64,000 nucleotides of DNA, from assembly GCA_963675425.1 (NCBI GenBank), contig OY776214.1:2232001-2296000 (forward strand), written 5' to 3'. The notes below the pieces were generated by a model. The model was not told where the DNA came from. It made no database searches and saw only the letters and a list, made by a program, of their open reading frames with translations. Positions 34,592 to 42,376 of this stretch are shown here, piece by piece (positions within the stretch are counted from its first letter, which is position 1; each line of letters starts with the position of its first letter). A program made the translations under genes and the position numbers. The stretch comes from Sporobacter sp963675425 (GTDB lineage: Bacteria > Bacillota > Clostridia > Oscillospirales > Oscillospiraceae).

Positions 34592-36070
34592 GTGGGAGCA
34601 AAAGTTTATATCGAGCCCTCTAATACGCTGCCCGTTTACGACGAATGCGACATACTCGTCGTTGGCGGCGGCAGCGCCGGGCACAGCGCCGCCATGGCGG
34701 CCGCCCGGGCCGGGGCGAGTAATATCATTCTTATGGAGCGCTACGGGTATATGGGCGGAGACGTCACCGGCGGCTACGTCATCATGGTGCCCAAGCTGTC
34801 GTGGTATGACAAGTCCTTCGTCCGCGGTCTTCAGGAGGAGTGGTTTACGCGCATGACGTCGATCCCGGACGCTGTTTTAGGGCCGGAACTGAGTAAAATC
34901 GGCGTCACGGACCCGGCGCTCGTCAATGCCTGGCAGGCTATCCACGGCTGTGTCAGCGAAAGCGAGCCTCAGCGTCTCGTCCGGGCTGTTTACTATGAAC
35001 CGAATCAGCTTAAAATCGAACTGGATAAGATGCTCCTGGAGGAGCGGGATAAAATCCGCGTTTTATACCACTGCTGGGGCACAAAGCCGATCCTGGAAGG
35101 CGGCGCGGTCAAGGGCGTCATTTTTGAGAGCAAGGAGGGCCGACAGGCCGTCCTGGCTAAAGCAGTGATCGACGCTACCGGAGACGGGGATTTGTTCCGC
35201 CAGACGGGTACGCCGTTTCGCGCCCTGGCCGACAGCAATACCCGCTCGAGCACGACGGCGCTCGTTTGGCGCATCGGCGGGACAAACTGGGATGTTTATA
35301 CCGAATGGCGAAAAGCCAATTCAGCGGCGGCCAAGGCCCTCGTTGACGGCATGTCAAAGCTTGCCGGCTTCCGTTGCGCGCCGCTGCCGTCAAGTGTTAA
35401 CGAAATTTGCTGGGTTAACAACTGGCACGCCGACAAGGACTGCTCTAACGTCCGGGATATTACGCAGACAGAGATTGAAACGCGCGATACGATGCGTACT
35501 GTTCTTGAATATCTGCGTGAGGCCTGTCCGGCCGCGTTCCGCCGGGCGTATCTTTATGATATCGCGCCGCAGCTCGGCTCGCGGTGCAGCTTCCGGCTGC
35601 AGGGCGAATATATCATGACGGCAAACGATTTCGCTTTCGCACCGAAGTTTGACGACGTCATCGCATGGCACTCCACCATCTGCCGGATTAACGACTGCGG
35701 GCCGGTCGAAATCCCCTACCGGGCGATTTTACCGCGCGGTGTGGACAATATGCTCTGCCCCGGCCGCCACATCTCGGCCGACGACGTTGCCATCGACTGG
35801 CTGACGCTCATTCCGCAGTGCGTCGGCACCGGCCAGGCCGCCGGCGTCGCGGCGGCTGTTGCCGTCCGGGACGGCACGACGGTCCGTGACGTTGATATCA
35901 AAAAGGTGCAGGATATTCTTGTGGAGCAGGACGTCCCGCTGCCGAGAAATCCGAAGACGGACCCGTCGTATATTGAGTGCTGCCAGACGCATGAATACGG
36001 CCTTTACACGGAGCTGGCCCAAAAAGCCAAGGCCGAGGTCGACGGCCTCAAATCCTACCGCCAGTGGTAA
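34592..36070 (+). CDS. FAD-dependent oxidoreductase, FAD_oxidored (PF12831) type, 2
   Basis: 492-aa flavoprotein. GTG 34592 is chosen because GGGAGG (34578-34583) lies 8 bases upstream; the in-frame TTG at 34586 is too close. Motifs: ILVVGGGSAGHSAAMAAARA, MGGDVTGGYVIM, VIDATGDGDLFRQTGTPF, VDNMLCPGRHISADD and GTGQAAGVAAAVAV. It belongs to the same family as the protein at 24523 but is clearly diverged. Its last codons overlap a possible Cys-rich microprotein frame. Confidence 0.85.
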   Translation: MGAKVYIEPSNTLPVYDECDILVVGGGSAGHSAAMAAARAGASNIILMERYGYMGGDVTGGYVIMVPKLSWYDKSFVRGLQEEWFTRMTSIPDAVLGPELSKIGVTDPALVNAWQAIHGCVSESEPQRLVRAVYYEPNQLKIELDKMLLEERDKIRVLYHCWGTKPILEGGAVKGVIFESKEGRQAVLAKAVIDATGDGDLFRQTGTPFRALADSNTRSSTTALVWRIGGTNWDVYTEWRKANSAAAKALVDGMSKLAGFRCAPLPSSVNEICWVNNWHADKDCSNVRDITQTEIETRDTMRTVLEYLREACPAAFRRAYLYDIAPQLGSRCSFRLQGEYIMTANDFAFAPKFDDVIAWHSTICRINDCGPVEIPYRAILPRGVDNMLCPGRHISADDVAIDWLTLIPQCVGTGQAAGVAAAVAVRDGTTVRDVDIKKVQDILVEQDVPLPRNPKTDPSYIECCQTHEYGLYTELAQKAKAEVDGLKSYRQW

Positions 36071-36216
36071 GCCCGGAACAGAATGCCGATGGCATTCCCG
36101 AAACCGGTCAACAGGACATACCAAAGCTGCCCGCCGGCTTTTTTGAAAAGCTTTTGGCGTTGCCGGCCTGTAAAAGAGGCAAGCCCTGCAACGGCTGCGG
36201 GCAGTGTGAACATTGA
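36064..36216 (+). CDS. candidate 50-aa Cys-rich microprotein
   Basis: GTG at 36064 overlaps the end of the upstream flavoprotein gene in another frame and opens a 50-codon frame ending at TGA 36214. The C-terminus reads FFEKLLALPACKRGKPCNGC and then GQCEH, so the Cys pattern is C-x6-C-x2-C-x2-C with a terminal His, plausible for an iron-sulfur or metal site. No separate ribosome binding site; translation would depend on coupling. It is too short to judge by codon use alone. Confidence 0.4.
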   Translation: MVSPEQNADGIPETGQQDIPKLPAGFFEKLLALPACKRGKPCNGCGQCEH

Positions 36217-36286
36217 TTCACTCTAAGCATTCGTGCTTTTTCATCTCCCCCTTTTGAAGCGGCGGGTCCGCCAAGCCCGCTGCCGA

Positions 36287-36324
36287 ATGCAAACCTCCGT
36301 GCCTTATGCACGGGGGCTTTGCAT
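36287..36324 (+). terminator. long hairpin between the flavoprotein block and the dehydratase block
   Basis: ATGCAAACCTCCGTGC pairs with GCACGGGGGCTTTGCAT around loop CTTAT (one bulge). Another stem (GCGGCGGG/CCCGCTGC) lies at 36259-36283. No strong U-run, but together they look like a transcription barrier. The hairpin loop contains the only in-frame ATG (36306) upstream of the activator gene. Confidence 0.55.
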
Positions 36325-36386
36325 GTAAAGAGCCGTGTGTTAAAATATATATCAAGAATTATCCATATTGGCAGGAGGTTACGACG

Positions 36387-37175
36387 ATTTATACGCTGGG
36401 TATTGATATCGGCTCCGCAACGTCAAAATGCGTTGTCTTGAGCGATGGGGAAGAGATAATGGGCCAGGCCGTTATACCGGTCGGCACGGGGACAAGCGGA
36501 CCGGCGCGTGCCGTCGAGGCCGTCCTCCAATCGGCGGGGCTTGCCCTCCATGAGATCGCCGCCACAGCGGCTACGGGGTACGGGCGCAATTCCCATAAGG
36601 AGGCAGACTTTACTTTTACGGAGCTCAGCTGCCATGCGCGGGGCGCATACTGGCTGTTCCCTATGGTCCGAACCGTGTTGGATATAGGCGGACAGGACGC
36701 CAAGGCGCTCTCAGTGTTGCCGGGCGGCAAGCTCGGCGGCTTTGTTATGAACGATAAGTGCGCGGCCGGGACAGGCCGGTTTCTGGAAGTAATGGCTCGG
36801 ATCATGGAAAAGGATCTTACGGAAATGGGGACACTGGGCCTGACGTCTGAAAACCCCGCGATCATCAGCTCAACCTGCACCGTTTTCGCCGAGTCCGAGG
36901 TTATATCCCAGCTGTCGAGCGGCGTAAGCACCGAAGACCTGGCGGCGGGGATTAACCGGTCGGTTGCGTTCCGGGGTGCGTCGCTCCTTAAACGGTTGGG
37001 AATTAAAGAGCCGCTTTTTATGTCAGGCGGCGTGGCGAAAAGCCCGGGCGTTGTGCGGGCGCTGGAGGCGGAGCTGGGCCTTGCGGTCCATACGCATCAG
37101 TTATCACAGCTGGCCGGCGCGCTCGGCGCGGCCGTATTTGCTTATGAGCAGACGATTCGAAAGGAGAGGCCATAA
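36387..37175 (+). CDS. 2-hydroxyacyl-CoA dehydratase activator (HgdC/BadF/BcrA-type ATPase)
   Basis: ASKHA-family ATPase that shoots an electron, at the cost of ATP, into the dehydratase encoded next. Motifs: TLGIDIGSATSKCVVLSDG, GTGTSGPARAVEAVL, ATGYGRNSHKEAD, VLDIGGQDAKAL, and two Cys in MNDKCAAGTGRFLEVMA and STCTVFAESEVISQLSSG that hold the 4Fe-4S cluster between two subunits. Homologues begin at this ...IYTLGID... point. Here AGGAGG (36373-36378) is 8 bases before an ATT codon at 36387, and no ATG/GTG/TTG lies near, so ATT (or ACG 36384) is the likely start, giving 262 aa. The ATG at 36306 would add 27 odd residues and lies in a hairpin loop. Confidence 0.9.
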   Translation: MYTLGIDIGSATSKCVVLSDGEEIMGQAVIPVGTGTSGPARAVEAVLQSAGLALHEIAATAATGYGRNSHKEADFTFTELSCHARGAYWLFPMVRTVLDIGGQDAKALSVLPGGKLGGFVMNDKCAAGTGRFLEVMARIMEKDLTEMGTLGLTSENPAIISSTCTVFAESEVISQLSSGVSTEDLAAGINRSVAFRGASLLKRLGIKEPLFMSGGVAKSPGVVRALEAELGLAVHTHQLSQLAGALGAAVFAYEQTIRKERP

Positions 37176-38411
37176 ATGACAGACGAACATGCCGGCAGAA
37201 AGCCCGCTAAGGAATGGCTGCGGGACATCGCGGACCAGGCGACCGAGGATGCCTGGGAGGCCAAAAGGCGGGGCGAAAAGATCGGCTGGTGCGCATCAAA
37301 CTTCCCGCAGGAGATCCCGACGACCCTGGGCATCAGCGTTGTTTACCCTGAAAACCACGGGGCGGCCGTGGGCGCGAAGGGCGGAGGGCAGCGCCTGTGC
37401 GAATACGCCGAGGGCCTGGGCTATTCCAGCGACCTGTGCTCGTACTCCCGTATCAACTTTGCGTACGCCGAGCTGAAGGAATGCCCCGAGCTTGATATAC
37501 CGCAGCCGGATTTTTTGCTGTGCTGTAATAATATCTGCAACTGTATGATCAAGTGGTATGAAAATCTGGCCGTACAGCTCCATATCCCGTTGCTGCTCAT
37601 TGACATTCCGCATCTGGACGCCAAGACGTGCGACGAGGACCGCGTCCGTTATATCCGTGCGCAATTTGACGACTGTATCAAACAGCTGGAGGATTTGACC
37701 GGGAAAAGGTGGGACGAGGACCGGTTCCGCGAGGTTATGGCCCATTCCCAGCGTAGCTCTAGGGCATGGCTGAAGGCCGTGAATTACATGAAGTACACGC
37801 CGTCGCCGTTTTCAGGGTTTGATATTTTTAACAATATGGCTGTGGCCTGTGTGGCGCGCGGCACCCCCGAGGGGGCCGAGGCCTTTGAGCAGCTGGCCGA
37901 GGAATATGAGGAGAATGTTAAAACGGGTGCGTCGACGTTTAAGGGCGAGGAAAAATACCGCGTTTTATTCGAGGGCATTGCCTGCTGGGCGCACCTGAGA
38001 TATACGTTTAAAACCCTCAAGGATCTCGGCGTCAACGTAACGGCCTCTATTTACGGGCCGGCCTTCAGCTTTTTGTACGACAATGTGGATGAGCTGATGG
38101 CGGCCTATTCCTACGTCCCCAACTCCAACTGCTTTGAGCGCGAGCTGGAGCTGCGCGTCAAGGAAGCCGTTAAGAACAAGGTCGACGGCGCGGTGTTCCA
38201 TATGAACCGAAGCTGCAAGCACTGGAGCGGGGCGCTGTATGAAATGGAGCGGCAGCTGCGCGAGACGGTGGGTATTCCAACGGTCGTGTTTGACGGCGAT
38301 CAGTCCGACCCCAGGGCCTTTTCAGAGGCTCAGTACTTAACGCGTATCCAGGGTCTGGTTGAGATCATGGCGGAAAACAAACGCAATAAGGAGGAAGCCG
38401 GCCATGAATAG
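37176..38411 (+). CDS. 2-hydroxyacyl-CoA dehydratase subunit (HgdA/HgdB family), first
   Basis: 411-aa subunit of an oxygen-sensitive 4Fe-4S dehydratase that removes water from an (R)-2-hydroxyacyl-CoA by a ketyl-radical route; benzoyl-CoA reductase subunits share the fold. ATG 37176 follows directly on the activator stop. Notable parts are KIGWCASNFPQEIPTTLGIS, FLLCCNNICNCMIKWYENLA (probable cluster Cys), SIYGPAFSFLYDNVDEL and FHMNRSCKHWSGALYEMERQ. Its stop overlaps the second subunit by 8 bases. The substrate is unknown; no CoA-transferase or CoA-ligase gene is beside it. Confidence 0.88.
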   Translation: MTDEHAGRKPAKEWLRDIADQATEDAWEAKRRGEKIGWCASNFPQEIPTTLGISVVYPENHGAAVGAKGGGQRLCEYAEGLGYSSDLCSYSRINFAYAELKECPELDIPQPDFLLCCNNICNCMIKWYENLAVQLHIPLLLIDIPHLDAKTCDEDRVRYIRAQFDDCIKQLEDLTGKRWDEDRFREVMAHSQRSSRAWLKAVNYMKYTPSPFSGFDIFNNMAVACVARGTPEGAEAFEQLAEEYEENVKTGASTFKGEEKYRVLFEGIACWAHLRYTFKTLKDLGVNVTASIYGPAFSFLYDNVDELMAAYSYVPNSNCFERELELRVKEAVKNKVDGAVFHMNRSCKHWSGALYEMERQLRETVGIPTVVFDGDQSDPRAFSEAQYLTRIQGLVEIMAENKRNKEEAGHE

Positions 38412-39543
38412 AATAGACGAGCTACTTGCCCGGCTGCGGGATATTTCAAACAACCCTAAAAAGCAGCTTGAGCAGTTTGTTACCGAGGGTAAAAAGGTGA
38501 TTGGCTGTATGCCGTGCTTTTGTCCGGAGGAGCTAGTATACGCCGCCGGGATGGTCCCGTTCGGCCTGTGGGGCGCGGAAATGCAGGCCTCGGAGGCCAA
38601 ACGGTACTGGCCGGCTTTTATCTGCTCCATTCTACAGACGACACTGGAGCTGGGTATTCGCGGCGCGTATGACGCGCTTTCGGCCGTTATGATTCCCATT
38701 GTCTGCGACAGCCTTAAGGGTATGGACGGCAATTGGCGCTACGCCGTGCCGCACGTGCCGGTTATTCCGGTGGCGCACGCGCAAAACCGTAAAACGCAGG
38801 CAGGCGCCGAGTTCACCGCGTCGCAATACCGGAAAATAAAAGTCAGGCTCGAAGAGCTGTCCGGCGTGGCCATCACGGATGCCGCCATTCAGAACGCCGT
38901 TTCGGTTTTCAACGAGCGGCGGGCTGCGATGCGGGGTTTTGCACAGGCTGCCGGGCGGCGGCCGGGGCTTATTAAGCCGTCGGACCGTAACGCCGTTTAC
39001 AAAAGCGGCTACTTTATGGACGTAAAAGAGCACATGGCGCTGGTTAACGAGCTGACGGATCTTGTTGAGGCGATCATGCCGCCGGCGTTTAACGGACCCA
39101 AGGTTGTGACAAGCGGCGTGATTGCCGACAGCACGGCACTGCTTAAAATCCTCGACGACTGCGGCGTTGCCGTGGTGCGGGACGCGGTGACGCACGAATC
39201 AATCCGGTATAATACGGACGTGCCGGTGACGGACGATCCCATTGTCGGCATGGCGCGGCAGATCGGCGAAATTGAGGGCTGTCCCATGCTGTTTGACCCG
39301 GAGAAATACCGCGGGACGATGCTTATAGAGCTTGTCAAGGGAAGCGGGGCCGACGGCGTATTATTCACCCAGACGAAGTTCTGTGATCCGGAGGAATACG
39401 ATTATGTTCCGTTAAAGCGCATGCTTGACGAGGCCGGCATCCCGAGCCTTCAGGTCGAGATTGATCAGCAGACCTCCAACTGCGAGCAGGCCCGGACGGC
39501 CATCGAGACGTTTAGCGAGATACTGCGGCAGTCATCAGTATAA
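38404..39543 (+). CDS. 2-hydroxyacyl-CoA dehydratase subunit (HgdA/HgdB family), second
   Basis: 379-aa partner subunit. ATG 38404 has AAGGAGG 8 bases upstream, inside the previous gene. It shows KKVIGCMPCFCPEELVYAAG and MVPFGLWGAEMQASEAKRYW, the early cluster-binding region of this family, GTMLIELVKGSGADGVLFTQ, TKFCDPEEYDYVPLKRML and IPSLQVEIDQQTSNCEQART. With the activator it forms a three-gene unit. A terminator follows, so it is the end of the island. Confidence 0.88.
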   Translation: MNRIDELLARLRDISNNPKKQLEQFVTEGKKVIGCMPCFCPEELVYAAGMVPFGLWGAEMQASEAKRYWPAFICSILQTTLELGIRGAYDALSAVMIPIVCDSLKGMDGNWRYAVPHVPVIPVAHAQNRKTQAGAEFTASQYRKIKVRLEELSGVAITDAAIQNAVSVFNERRAAMRGFAQAAGRRPGLIKPSDRNAVYKSGYFMDVKEHMALVNELTDLVEAIMPPAFNGPKVVTSGVIADSTALLKILDDCGVAVVRDAVTHESIRYNTDVPVTDDPIVGMARQIGEIEGCPMLFDPEKYRGTMLIELVKGSGADGVLFTQTKFCDPEEYDYVPLKRMLDEAGIPSLQVEIDQQTSNCEQARTAIETFSEILRQSSV

Positions 39544-39597
39544 AATGTTTAATTAGACATAAGTGTGCCGGGATAAGAGACCTGCCGGTACGCTAAG

Positions 39598-39634
39598 AAA
39601 GGCCATGAAGCTACCAACGGCTTCATGGCCTTTT
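39598..39634 (+). terminator. terminator after the dehydratase unit
   Basis: AAAGGCCATGAAG / CTTCATGGCCTTTT with a 10-base loop. Confidence 0.85.
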
Positions 39635-39701
39635 ATGATACTTTGCGTAATGTGCTGACGGCCGACTGTAAGCTCTATCTAACTAAGGAAAATCATACAG
39701 G

Positions 39702-39730
39702 TTGACTTCGATATAGCCGCACGTTATGAT
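39702..39730 (+). promoter_or_regulatory. promoter of the SipW-substrate cluster
   Basis: TTGACT (39702-39707) and TATGAT (39725-39730), spacer 17, about 68 bases before the first surface-protein gene. Confidence 0.6.
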
Positions 39731-39798
39731 GGATGTGTCATAAATAAGGGATGGAAATTAGCAATAATGCCCAAAGCGTGGCGACCGAAAGGTGATCT

Positions 39799-40797
39799 AT
39801 GAAAAAGCCTATTTTTGTACTCACACTTATATTACTTATGGCAACGTCCCTTGTATCGGGGACGCTTTCAATGTACACAACAACGATTGACAATCTGGCA
39901 AGCGGCAGCGTGGCGGCTAAGGAGTTTATCTTTACCGGCAGCGGCACCGATTCGTTCAGCCAGGGCGTCAAGATCGCCCCGTCGGAAACGGTGAACTGGC
40001 AGTTTGACGTCAAAAACTACGACGGTGCGGTTGTAACCGAAACAGACCTTTACTACAAGCTGACGTTTCACGTCTCGGCAGCCGAAGGCAAAAGCGCTAT
40101 TGAGCCGCTCGTCGTCACAGTGAAAGACACGTCGGGCAATGTTCTTGGCAGTATCACCGGCACGGGAGATTTCGATGTGACGGGTGCCTTCCCGCTGATG
40201 GAGACAGGGCAGGAGAAGACGTTTGTCGTCCAGCTGGCCTGGCCGGCCGACGGCAGCCATGATATTGACTACGCGGGCGGCGGCTATGGCACCGCTCTCC
40301 GGATTGACGCTGCGGCCTCGCAGCTGCCCTATAGCGGTGGAAATACAGGAGGCGGCGACCCAGGCGGCGGTGGAAATACAGGCGGCGGTGACACCGGCGA
40401 GGAGCCGCAAACACAGGATGTCGCGGTTAAATATGAGACAAACGTTGCATGGACCAATGGGCAAAGCGGGAACTATCAGTATAATTTCCGCGTGACAATT
40501 ACGAATAATTCTGAAGAGCCGATCGAGAACTGGTTTATGAGCTATACGCTCCCGACAGAGCGCATTGTACAGGTCTGGAATGCCAAGCTCGGCAGTGAAT
40601 CAGGCGGCACCTACACGATCAACAATCCCGCTTATAACAACCCTTCTACCGATTCAATCGAGCCCGGACAGAGCGTGACCTTTGGCGGCAACGCGCGCGG
40701 CATGGGAACGGAGGCTATTGAAAATGTGACCGTTGGCGGAAGCAATGTCAGCGCGGCGAATGTCAGCCTGTCCAGCGAGTTCGGCAATTCATTTTAA
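39799..40797 (+). CDS. SipW-dependent-type surface protein with CBM2-like domain
   Basis: 332-aa exported protein. ATG 39799 has AAAGGTGA upstream. The N-terminus (hydrophobic ILLMATSLVSGTLSMYTTT) is the TasA/camelysin-like, SipW-type signal region. Residues 30-175 form a beta-rich domain (SGSVAAKEFIFTG, TVNWQFDVKNYDGAVVTETD, GQEKTFVVQLAWPADGSHDI) shared with the protein at 41046. A Gly/Asn/Asp/Thr-rich linker (about 180-205) leads to a C-terminal domain with VAWTNGQSGNYQYNFRVTIT, PIENWFMSYTLPTERIVQVW and SIEPGQSVTFGGNARG, resembling cellulose-binding CBM2 modules. It is probably a matrix or fibre protein able to hold polysaccharide. Confidence 0.8.
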   Translation: MKKPIFVLTLILLMATSLVSGTLSMYTTTIDNLASGSVAAKEFIFTGSGTDSFSQGVKIAPSETVNWQFDVKNYDGAVVTETDLYYKLTFHVSAAEGKSAIEPLVVTVKDTSGNVLGSITGTGDFDVTGAFPLMETGQEKTFVVQLAWPADGSHDIDYAGGGYGTALRIDAAASQLPYSGGNTGGGDPGGGGNTGGGDTGEEPQTQDVAVKYETNVAWTNGQSGNYQYNFRVTITNNSEEPIENWFMSYTLPTERIVQVWNAKLGSESGGTYTINNPAYNNPSTDSIEPGQSVTFGGNARGMGTEAIENVTVGGSNVSAANVSLSSEFGNSF

Positions 40798-40825
40798 ATA
40801 CCTGGATTAAGCGGAAGTGAAAAAT

Positions 40826-40975
40826 ATGAAAAAACTGTTCATCATTTTACTGGTGGCTTTGGCTCTGCTCGCGTTTAAAACATTCGCCGTTCCGACGCAG
40901 TCGAGCTTTTCCGAGCAGGTCAGCTACAGTGTCAGTATTGTGCCCGGCACGGCTGGCTCCGGTCAGACCGGATAG
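40826..40975 (+). CDS. 49-aa secreted peptide between two SipW-type substrates
   Basis: ATG 40826 with GGAAGTGA upstream opens a 49-codon frame ending at TAG 40973. A typical signal peptide (MKKLFIILLVALALLAFKTF) is followed by only about 28 residues, AVPTQSSFSEQVSYSVSIVP and GTAGSGQTG. The spacing (28 bases after the first and 70 bases before the next surface-protein gene) and the good start region support a real gene. It may be a small fibre component or accessory peptide. I recognise no family. Confidence 0.6.
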   Translation: MKKLFIILLVALALLAFKTFAVPTQSSFSEQVSYSVSIVPGTAGSGQTG

Positions 40976-41045
40976 ACACATGGCATGATTAAAGCAAGCT
41001 CAAAAAGAGCAGCTAATAAATCTGAAAGCATTTTTGGAGGAGAAA

Positions 41046-41582
41046 ATGAAAAAGATTATACTTACCGCGGCCCTTGTACTCTTTATGGTTACGTCCATCA
41101 TTGCCGGTACGCTGGCCATGTACACAACGAAAATTGACAACCTGGCCGAGGGCAGCGTCGTGGCAAAAGAATTTGTCCTGCTTGAAAACGGCACAGATAC
41201 ATTTGTTAAGAACGTCAAGGTCGCTCCGACTGAGACGGAAACGTGGCAATTCAGCGTTAAAAACTATGACGGCTCCATTGTCAGCGAAACCGCCATGGAC
41301 CTTGATATTAATGTCGACGTCCAGGCCCAGAGCGGCAAAGACGCTATAGCCCCGCTGACCATTATCGTCAAGGACGAGGACGGCAATCAGGTTGGCTCCA
41401 CGGTCAACGGCACGGGAGTTATCCAATTTGACGACAGCTTCTCATTATCCGCGACGGGGCAGGAAAGAACCTATACGGTCGTCGTCTACTGGCCGAGCGA
41501 CAACACTGTCGATATTAATTACGCTGGCGCGGGCTACGGCAACGATATCACGGTATCCGTTACGGGCACACAGGCCGCATAA
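41046..41582 (+). CDS. TasA/camelysin-like SipW-dependent surface protein
   Basis: 178-aa exported protein. ATG 41046 is chosen because GGAGGAG lies 4-10 bases upstream; a TTG at 41034 is less likely. The N-terminal LVLFMVTSIIAGTLAMYTTK is almost the same as in the protein at 39799 and typical of SipW substrates. The rest is one beta-rich domain (GSVVAKEFVLLENGTDTFVK, TETWQFSVKNYDGSIVSETA, GQERTYTVVVYWPSDNTVDI). It looks like the single-domain fibre subunit, with the longer protein as a decorated version. A terminator follows. Confidence 0.82.
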   Translation: MKKIILTAALVLFMVTSIIAGTLAMYTTKIDNLAEGSVVAKEFVLLENGTDTFVKNVKVAPTETETWQFSVKNYDGSIVSETAMDLDINVDVQAQSGKDAIAPLTIIVKDEDGNQVGSTVNGTGVIQFDDSFSLSATGQERTYTVVVYWPSDNTVDINYAGAGYGNDITVSVTGTQAA

Positions 41583-41591
41583 TCAAACAAA

Positions 41592-41634
41592 CGCGAAAAA
41601 AGCTGCATGTTTAACATGCGGCTTTTTTTTCGCG
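41592..41634 (+). terminator. terminator after the TasA-like gene
   Basis: CGCGAAAAAAGCTGCATG / CATGCGGCTTTTTTTTCGCG, long stem with U-run. Confidence 0.85.
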
Positions 41635-41828
41635 CCAAAATACCATACTAATATTCTCTGAGGACTTGTAAATCCTCGGCCGGATGGCGGGGAATTTACG
41701 GTCTATCATCCGCTGGAGTATAAGTCATTAACCCAGTGTTATAAAAAATTCAATTTTACAGAGTATAAGTACTATCTGTTTCTATAGCCCATGTGTATAA
41801 GCGTGAACATGGACTCGAGGTGATTGCG
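41635..41828 (+). other. leader of the signal-peptidase operon
   Basis: About 190 bases with small inverted pairs (GAGGA/TCCTC near 41660; CGGATG/CATCCG at about 41680 and 41708). AT-rich stretch with TTATAAAA near 41740. No confident promoter hexamers chosen. Confidence 0.35.
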
Positions 41829-42365
41829 ATGGCACAGCCGGAGTACACGATGCCGGAAGAAATTGAGGCTATGCGGCGCGAGCTGGCGCAGCAAAAGCAG
41901 CTTCTGGTGGATGGGAAAGCTCAAAAAAAACGTTTTACCGGACTGCAATCCGGAAAGAGAACACTAAAAATAGCGGGCTCCGTCTTGTTCGTTCTCGTAC
42001 TGGCGGCGCTGGTGTATGCGCTTATAATGATCCAGGCCGCGCGCAGCCGCGGCGAGATACCGGGCCTTTTCGGCGTGCATCTTTTTTCGGTTGAATCGGG
42101 GAGCATGGAGCCCACACTGCACGTCGGCTCAATCATTGTCAGCCGGGAAGCCGACAAGCCCGATGCGCTGGCGGAAGGCGATATTGTTACGTTTAAAACG
42201 CGCGCCGGCGCTGTCGTGACACACCGGATTGTGGAGGTGCTGACGGAAAACGGCGGCGTCCGGTATAAGACCAAAGGGGACAACCCCATTAATTCCCCGG
42301 ACGAGGAGCTTTTAACGCCGGATCGGGTTGTGGCTGTCTTTGTTTTTAAAATCCCGCTGACGTGA
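41829..42365 (+). CDS. sipW: SipW-type (ER/archaeal-type, S26B) signal peptidase I
   Basis: 178-aa membrane protease that should process the two TasA-like proteins upstream. ATG 41829 is chosen for the GAGGTGA 5 bases upstream. A cytoplasmic N-terminal tail of about 50 residues precedes one transmembrane helix (SVLFVLVLAALVYALIMIQA). The catalytic Ser is in VESGSMEPTLHVGSIIVS and the catalytic His in GAVVTHRIVEV, the Ser-His arrangement of SipW rather than the Ser-Lys of ordinary SPase I. KTKGDNPINSPDEEL follows. Unlike B. subtilis SipW it ends without a C-terminal transmembrane helix; the fusion protein two genes downstream has one. Confidence 0.88.
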   Translation: MAQPEYTMPEEIEAMRRELAQQKQLLVDGKAQKKRFTGLQSGKRTLKIAGSVLFVLVLAALVYALIMIQAARSRGEIPGLFGVHLFSVESGSMEPTLHVGSIIVSREADKPDALAEGDIVTFKTRAGAVVTHRIVEVLTENGGVRYKTKGDNPINSPDEELLTPDRVVAVFVFKIPLT

Positions 42366-42376
42366 GAGAGGACGAC

